The notes beneath the pieces were generated by a model that saw only the letters and a list, made by a program, of their open reading frames with translations, was not told the origin of the DNA and did no database searches. Of a DNA stretch of 64,000 nucleotides, positions 39,601-48,600 are shown piece after piece. The position numbers and the translations under genes are program-made. Within the stretch, counting starts at the first letter, position 1; the number at the start of each line of letters is the position of its first letter. The stretch comes from Lagopus muta (taxonomy: Eukaryota; Chordata; Aves; Galliformes; Phasianidae), in NCBI RefSeq assembly GCF_023343835.1, contig NC_064442.1:19392501-19456500 (forward strand). The letters are read 5' to 3'.

Positions 39601-42600
39601 TCACTTTGATCTCTGCTGCTGGAAGGGATGCAGTGAATGGGACAGGATCTGAAGGACTGAAAGCATGACCTCATCCCATGGAGTGAAACCATGACTTCAT
39701 AGTAAATGAGGGCTAAAGTCATCTTCAGTTTCCGTTCTCAGTGGACAATGGAAAGTTACTCAAATGGCTGTTTTCACGGATGCCCACGAGGTTTGGGTTC
39801 CTCTTCTTAGGGATCAACAGCCAGAAACAGAGGGCTCAGATTTGCACAAGTTTAAAACTTTCATAACTAGCAAATCAAAGCCACAAAAGCTCTGAAAATA
39901 TAAGAGTATAACATGGGAAGAATTGTGGAAAAATCAGATACAGCTCTTTCAAGTTTGGACCCTAAAGTAGTCAAGCATTTCTGGCTTTTGTCTCTCTGAC
40001 ACCATTTCTGTACTTATAATGGAGTTGATGACATCCTATGCCTAACAACATCACTGACACTTGGAAAGAACTGAAGTATGACAGAAAAACCCACAGAGAA
40101 TCATAAAGTTATCAAATCTCCTAACTTTGGAGGCCTTGCTTTGTACCTTTGAACGCTCCCTGCGCTGTTTAAGCCCAGTGACTGGAGTTCAAACAGAAAG
40201 ACAGGAACTTCACATGAGCTGAACAACTTCACTGCAAATCTCTTCTGGACTGAATTGCTCTTCCTGAACAGGAATGTCAACATTTTGCCCAGAGGGGAAA
40301 AGGCATTTTGTTTTTTTTTTTTCCGAGTTACATTTCAACACTCTGCCCACATCTTATGAGTCAAAAACTGCTGATCAGAGACAAGCTTCCGAGTACCAAA
40401 TTAAAAAGGGGAAGCTCCAGGCACTGCTTATAACACAGGAAATGTCAACATGCAGCTTAATTAACCCATGACAGCATGTTCCTCCTATTTCCCTTGTAAG
40501 CTTTTGCTTTTGTTGCATTTCCGACATTTTTGACTCGGGACTTTTTAGGACACTTGAAATAACAGCTGGGGAGATTTCTTGTTTGTCTGAGGGCTGCATA
40601 ATTAGATTATTCAGGGGATGTTTGGGTCCTTCAAAATGCACTGTACCTTTTGTAAGAAGAGAGCTGGAGAAAAAACAGATGAGCCACTGCAGTGAATCAC
40701 AGAAGCCCTTGGATCACCTCAAACATCCAGGCACGCAATACCATTCTGCCTGAAATTAAACCTTGGTTTTTTTGCTCTGGGCTTGAGTAACCTGTGATGA
40801 GGTTGAATAACAAAAAGCACAAAGTCCTGCACTCAGACAGGTTAACACCAGGCAACATTTTGTCTGGGGTTTAGCTCTGGTTGAACAGTGATGCTAAAAA
40901 TAAGGAAAACACAGCAGCAACCCCCTAAAGATGAGCCAGCACCTGGGAACAGAGCTACCTTAGGAGACACCTTAGGGACTGGCAGAGGAAGGGAAGTTGT
41001 CAGCACCACCACTGACCCTAAGGAGATCCCACTTATGTCCTACGTCCAGTTTTAGGGACTTCAGTTCAAGAAGCAAGAAAAAGGCCAGTAGAAACTATTC
41101 AGTTATTGGGCTCCAGGGCCTGGAAGAAGGGGCTGGGCTGGGCAGGTGATGTGGAGGTGAAGGGGGGCGGGGTCTAATAACAGCCTACAGCTGCTGGAAG
41201 GGCAATTAGGCAATTAACGAGACAACAAAGCCCAACTCTCTTCATCAGCAAAGGCCATAAGACATGGGGCAACACGCTGCTGTCTCACCATCATCTGTGT
41301 GATCTATGTCAAAACTGTCTCTCTCAGTCAGCTTTAGGTGTTTATCCAGGAGCTACTGCCTTGAAAAAAAGTGATATACAGTGTTTAGAAGGAGTTGCTG
41401 GCTTCCTCTAAACATGTATTTCTAATAAAAAGACAAGTTAATTTCCAGGATGTGTGCTTCACCTATTTCTTTCAATCTTATGCAAAGAAAACAAGTGAAA
41501 AAATGCAAGAAGATGGATCAGTGAGAGGCAGCATCATTCAGAAGACCTGGGGCAATCAGCAGGCAGACAGACCCAACACTCCACCCTAAGTCTGGATGCC
41601 ACCCAATTACAGCAAACATCTTCCACTTGATCACAGTGTGGGGACTGGCCCATGCCAAGGTTCACTGCCTCCGAAGAACAGACTGCTCAGCTTAGAAAGC
41701 TGTAAAGAAAACCACTATTTGAGGCAGGCTATGCCAAGCAAACACTTGAGGCTTATCAGGGTTCGGTAGCTCAGCTGTTTATGTTTTCCTTGCCAGTGCA
41801 CATAATCAATTTTGCCAGGAAGGATCAATGGCCACAAAAGCAGAAAAGTACTGGAAGTTTAAATAAGGCATGACAGCATGAATGGTTTCCCATTTCCCAA
41901 TCTTTTTCCTCTCCACTGGTTATGAAAACAGGGGAATTACCATGGAGAAAAACCCCATTTGGTCTTCGGGCACTACACATACAAGGCAGGAGCGGCAGTG
42001 CCTTACACAGACGTGGAAAAAGCACAGCATCTCGCCAGGGAATACTCTGGCTCAGGAGAGGAGACAAAACCTGAGACACAAGGGGATTTCAGAGAGCAAC
42101 CAGAAAAGGAATCTGCAAGTGAAGTGACAGGACAACGCTGCTGTCAGATGACATAGGGCTGGAGCAGCAACCTCTGCCTGCTGCCTTTCCCTGCCAACTC
42201 AGCCTCCCTGGGTGAGTCAGTGCCTCTGGGAATGAAGGAGCTTTGCAGTGTTTCACTCGGGGCCTCATCTCTATCCATTACACAACTCCTAACCTCACAG
42301 CAAGCACTGAAATTGGCCCTAATGCTGACTTTTGCTGCCTCAATCCCTTGGTACACCAGTGAGCTGAGAGGGTGCTGAAAATAAGCACTGCTCAAAGCAG
42401 GCTGTGCCTCATGCTGATGTTTCAAAGCATAAAAAAAAGCCCACCAAAACCCAGCAAACATCTGCCAGGTGTTTTTGGAGTATCCATCATGCTGGAAGAA
42501 TCTCAGAAATCCCAAGGAAGCTACTTTCATCACAAAAATCTGGACACCTGCTTTAAGACCCACAAGATCGGCTCTTTGGTTTTGTGTTTACGGAACACTG

Positions 42601-45600
42601 CCCCAGGAAGTTAAACCACAAAAGCCACCTGTCTGCAGCTAGGAATATGCGCTTCTGCAAAAAGCCTGTCATCAGGACTGAGAAATAAGGAAATTTTGGC
42701 CAACTGTAGCCAATCAGAGATCAAAAGGAGCTTCTGGCCCGACAAAGGAGTGTGTGGGGCAATCCACAACCAACCTCCTAAATTCTGTCATCTAAGAAAA
42801 AATGTAAACACCCTCTCCCACTCACCATCAGAAGCACTGGCTTCCCAAAACCCAAGCACAAAACCATGCTAATCGAGTCAGAGGTTAGCCACATGATGGA
42901 GAAAAACCTTTTTTGCCTGCATGTAACCTGGCCCAAATTGAATGGTGTTTACCTGGGATTTCTGCCAAGCCTGGCACCACTGCAGACTGTGCTGCAGGGA
43001 TACCCTAACCCACATGAAGAAAAGTGGGTTAGCAGAGCCCCTAATTTATTTATTATTGTTATTTTAATACAATAGCTGTTAGGGAAATTGCCAAATCTCT
43101 GCTCCTCCCTTTCTCTGACTGCTGCCACCTGTATGTAAACTGCTGCCTTACCATAGACTCCTTTCTCCAGGAGCTGTAGGAACCGACTGACTGCTGCCAC
43201 CATCTCAGCCTTGTTCAGGTCCAGGAGAGAGACAACTTGGAAGCCCAGCTGCTTCAGAAGAAGACTCAGCTCAAACACATCCGTGACGGGAGCCATCAGG
43301 TTTGGATGATGCTGGTAATGGTTGTTGCCCACTAAAAGGGCTAGCTTGCCTGTAGCTAACAAAAACAAGTGACAAAGTTGTAAGTGCAGAGCAGGTAGCA
43401 AGGTCTAACTTCCTTTGGTTGGCACGAGGACAGGGGAAATCCTTTCTCACTTTTAGGAAGGAAGGTTTGACATGTCACAAGCCTGCAGTGTCCTCCAGAA
43501 AGCCCTCAGCTTTTTCAACACTTGAATAAAACACACAAGGCATCGTTTTGAAAGAAAAACCTGAAAAGTTTCCACTTGGGAAGCAAAACTCCAGGAGCAG
43601 CAGAGGATCAGTGCTACTGAGGATTTCTGGCACAGGTCCTGTCATGTCTGTCTCACATACTGGTGGTGCCTGGGAGGGGAAAGCTCTGAGCTATCTTCAG
43701 AAGTAACTTTCCCCAAGGGAGAAAGGAAAGAAACTCCATCTCCTGCTTTCATTTTAACCCCCAGATATCCCTGTGGGAAAATCAGATTCATGGGTTTCAG
43801 CAGCTGTGGGAGCAAGGAGCTTTGCTCTAGTCCAAGGAGGTATTTCAAAGAAGGAAAAGGTGTTGTGCAAAGCAGATTTCATTGTCATTTGGCAGGTGTG
43901 GAGGCCGAGGTTGGGTTACTCATCAGGAATAATCTTTCTCCACATGGTGAGACAGACGAGGTCTTGGCAGGGGACAAGACTCATCCTGTGCCTTACAGAT
44001 CCGATCCAGAAAGCAAAGAGCCTGTGGCAGCAGCATTGTCATAAAAGCTTGAAATGGCCTGGGCAGGAAAAACACATCAACGCCTTCCCCTCCTATCTAT
44101 TCTGGAGCTTGACTTTTAATTAAGGGAATAATTTCTCAAGAAAAGACAGTACTCACCAAATAACTTCCCAGAGCGACAGGTGTCTGGAAAAGAAAGAGGG
44201 GAAGATAAGTCTGTGCCCAGCATGCAGCATCCCTGCGCCAGCTCCCATGGCAGGTCTGGAACCTGTTTCCATGGCCCCTGGCAATGCAAAGCTGCATCAC
44301 ACAGTGCATCTGCATCCCTGCTGCAACTGCAGAAGTAAAACAGGCTGCTCCTCAAGCACGTTTTTTGCCGCTTCCTTGTTAACCCTACAGTCTGCTCATT
44401 TGAGGAGTCTATTTGCGTGGGATTTATCTGAAATCCCATTTTGGCAGCAAAGGGGAACAGCAAGTGGTTCGGGATGAAGGTCAGGGCATGCTGGAGAGAA
44501 GAGTGACTGTGTGCAAGCAGCTGGGAAACAGAGCTGGGAGAAAGGGCAGGCAGGGGAAACAGAATGATTCCACAAAGAAACTCAGTCAACATAAGCTTCA
44601 AAATAGAGAGCTACTCCCTTGAGCAGGAAGGAAGCTGACTGTTTGCTCTTGGTGTGATAGTATTCCCAGCACCTACAACACCCTAGTTTGCTTTCTCCTG
44701 AATTCCAGCTCAGGAAGGCCACCCCAAACATGGAGTTCACATCCGTGAAGTCCATTAGCTGCCCTGCTGAAGAGCAGCAGGGCATCCATGCAGGAATCCC
44801 ACGCCTGAGCATTCCCAGCATGAAGCCCCTGAAAATCATCATTACCACGACAGATACAGATTTTCCTATTATAAAAACCAATCCAGCCCAGTGAAAAGCC
44901 TGAAACTCTACAGGCTTTATATGAAAAAAAGAGTAAGGACATATTTTAATTGTGTAAATCTTACAGGTCTGGAAGACCTTTAGCATCTGAATACACAGTA
45001 ATGACTGTACTGCTAATTAAAGAATAATAGAATTATGGTTGAAATAAGAAATTAGAAATAAGGTTGGAAAAGACCATCAACACCATGGCCACTAAACCAA
45101 GTCCCTCAGTGCCACATCTCCACAGTTCCTGAACACCTCCAGGGATGGTGACTCCACCACTTCCCTGAGCAGCATGTTCAGAGAAGAAATATTTCCCAAT
45201 ACCCAACGTGAGCCTTCCCTGCTGTAATTTAATGCTATTACCTCTCATCCTATCACTGTTACCCAGGAAAAGAGGCTGATCCCCACCTTGCCACAACCTC
45301 CTCTCAGGCTGTTGTAGGGAGTGATAAGGTCTCCCCTGAGCCTCCTCCTCTCCAGACACCTGTTCCACTGCCCTCCTCTGGACACGCTTCAGGACCTTGA
45401 TGTCTTTCTGGCAGTAAGGTGCCCAAATATGAACACTGGGTACACAGCCTCACCGGTGCCAAATGCAGAGGGACAATAACCTCCCTGTTCCTTGGGCTGT
45501 GCTATTTCTGATACAAGCCAAGATGCCATTTGCCTTCTTGCCCACCTGGGCACTTCACTGGCACATGTTCACATGGCTCTTGACTAACACCCCCAGATCC

Positions 45601-48600
45601 TTTTTCTCTGCACAGCTTGCCAGCCACTCTACCCCAAGCCTGTAGCAATGCACGGGCTTGTAACCAACGGATCTGGTACGTGGTCTTGTTAAATTTCATC
45701 CCATTGGCCTCAGCCCCTCAATGCAGTTTGTTCAGATCCCTCTGTAGGGCCTTCCTGCCCTCACACCCATCAGCACTTTCTCCCAATTCGGATTACCACA
45801 CTTGCATTCAGTCCCACACATGCTGAGTGATCACGTTCAATATTATCTGCTCCATGACCTCCCCCAGACTGAGGTTAGGCTGACAGGCCTACAATTTCCC
45901 AAATCCTCTTTCCAACCCATTTAGTAGATGGGAGTCACACTGGCAGTATCCTGTCTCCTGGGAGCTCCCCCGCTGACCAGGATTGCTGAGAGACAGTCCA
46001 AAGCAGCTTTATGAGCACTTCCAACAGTTCCTTCAGCACCCTCAGGTGGATCCTATCTGGCCCCATTTGTGACAATCTAGGTGCTGCAGCTCCAGGAATG
46101 CCTGGAAAGCCACCAGAACAAACCTGTTTGTGCTTTTCCTGTCTCTGACAGAGCTGCTTGTCTCATTTTAAAGCTATCCAGCCATAACATTTGGAAACCA
46201 ACCCAGTCTGTTCATGCTGTCTGCTACTCCCAGGCACTGCTTTGCAAGTTGCAATGAGGCAAGGAGAGTACACAGGGCTCTCAGATTATAGAGATCCAAT
46301 TTGCACCCTGGAGAGATTTTAATGCCAGTGAAAAACATTAGATGAAAAGCTTATGGCATAGAAAATTCTCTAGGTGGAGTAAAGAGTCCACAAAGCTACA
46401 CTTGTCTCACAGGACTGCAAAGGCACACAGCCAAAGTAGCTGTCACATCAGAGGCAGAGCATGCCCAAGGCTCCCGGGATCCATCTTCTCCCCAGGATCC
46501 ATCAGGTTGCACAGCACACGCAGCATCAGCCCTGGGCTGCCAGCCCGATGGACCTGAACCTCCCAAAATAAACACCATCCTCTCCAGCACGATACATCTG
46601 AGCATCTGACCACATCACTTCAACTCGGTGAGGCTGTAAATTCACCTTAATGAAGGACCCTGCTACATCTTGTTGGGGAATCTATTAAATCAGTAACTTG
46701 ACAGGGCAAGAAAGGCTGCAATGAGCACCTGAGAGCACAGCCTAATGCAGCAGGTTTCCTACAGACTGCAGGACACAGCAGCACTCCAAGCTGCACGACA
46801 GTCTGGTGGGCAGACTGCTGGGTTTTTTTTCCTTTTGCAGATGCCGCTTCCCTCACTATTTTTGAACTCTGTTATCAAGGAATCACATTTATCACAGTGC
46901 TGCTTGATGCCTGCGTCCCCAGCTCAGGGGTACACGTGCAGCTCTGCTGAGATCATCCAGTATATCCAGGGTGTGAATTAGTGCTCTGAAAGCTGTTCCC
47001 ACGACAGCTGCTGCAGGACTGCCAGGACACTCCTGTATCTCTTAGAGCTCTGCTCCACTCTCACATTCGGCTCCCTGCAGAAGCAGTCCTTAAAAGCAAT
47101 GGCTTTCTTTTTTTCTTGTTACTAAGTCTGATCAAGCTGGGGAGGGCTATGCGTTCTAGCTCTTCCAATCCCACAACCCTGACCCAGTTTCCCCTTCACA
47201 AACTGAGCCCTAGGATAACATCTCAGTACTTCATCTACCAGCTTGGTATCTCCATTCAAGTTCACTAAAATTGTCTAATTCCCTTTCACACCAGAAGATG
47301 ATTTGCTGCAAAGCAGACGTGGTTTAGCTCTGCTCACCTATGCGAATGTCCACTGCGTTGGTCCAGTGCTCTCCATGGCTGTTGGAAGCACAGCAGAGAT
47401 ACGTGCCAGAGTCGCTGACTTTGGTGTGGCTGATCTAGACAGATCAAAAGTTAAATTACATTATTTATGGTGACAGCCTTCTTCTGAAGAGCAAAAGTGC
47501 TCTGCCCAAATGCTCTCCTTTCTTTATCCACCAGCCCTGAAAGTGTCACAGCCATACTCTGCCCTAGAAGCTACACAAGCAGGACAGCACGTGGCCAACA
47601 CCAGAAGGTTCCCAATTTTCCTCCTGGATGACATTTTCTAGATTTCTATCATGTAGTATGTTTCCCATCTGTATCCAACCCTCCTGAAGGAGCTCAAGAA
47701 CCCCAGCAGTGCTGGCTTGCAAAAACTTCTGTGGTTCTCCAGCCCAGACTCCTACTCAGAGAGGAACTAAAGCCACAACTGTGTCAAGTCAGCTGCAGCT
47801 GTCAAGACAAGTCTTGAAAATCTCTGATGACAGAGATCTCACTGCCTCTCTGGGTACATACTCCACAGCTGTACCATCCACCCGCAAAGGAAGAACCTTT
47901 TCCTAGTCATCAGGCTGGGAAAAGAGCTGTTTGAGACCATGGTCCCTCATAACACCATCTGAGAAGAGCTTGGCTCTCTTGCCCTTATTGCCCTTCAAGT
48001 GATATCCCAGGAAGAAATCTGCCTTTCTTGCAACAAGAAGACAGTGCTGACTTGCACTCAGCCAATGAACCACCATAAAATCAGACCTTTTGCTGACTCC
48101 ATGACTCTCTCCTGCTGTGAATAACTGCTTTTCCTTCTAGCTTTCCTGCAGGCACACACCATTCCCGCAGCTTCATCACTCCACAACACCTTGCACATTT
48201 ATACAATAGTTCTTCTTGTGCTGCTACAAGAAGGTATGAGAGGCCTGCTGAGAGCCCTTAATGCTGGCACATCTGTGAATCTCTTATTTCCTAGAGAAAC
48301 ATCCACAGCTTTTAAAGAAGCCCATAAAATGTATTCCCTCTTCAACTCCAGTTCTTCGGTCAGGGCTATCAAAGCAACAGGGGGGATCCGTGCAGTGCAG
48401 GGAAATGTCTGAGCACAATGCTCTTCCTCCAGGGCTGAAGAGAGGGGGAAAACAGGCAAGGAGAGACAGCTTTCTGCTGGCATTCACCTGATCACGCAGA
48501 TCAAAGCATTCCTGAGCCTATGCACACAGATAAGAGCTAGACTGAAGGACTGTGTCATCCTCATATTGAGGATGACAACAGCATAAAATTTTCAGCAGTC

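Larger units (their letters stand above)
43356..47337 (-). other. PCASP2: Paracaspase introns flanking the micro-exon
   Basis: The 3' intron (43,356-44,156) holds nothing recognisable. The 5' intron (44,184-47,337) carries a long CR1 copy at 45,020-46,080 and otherwise no recognised element. Confidence 0.55.
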
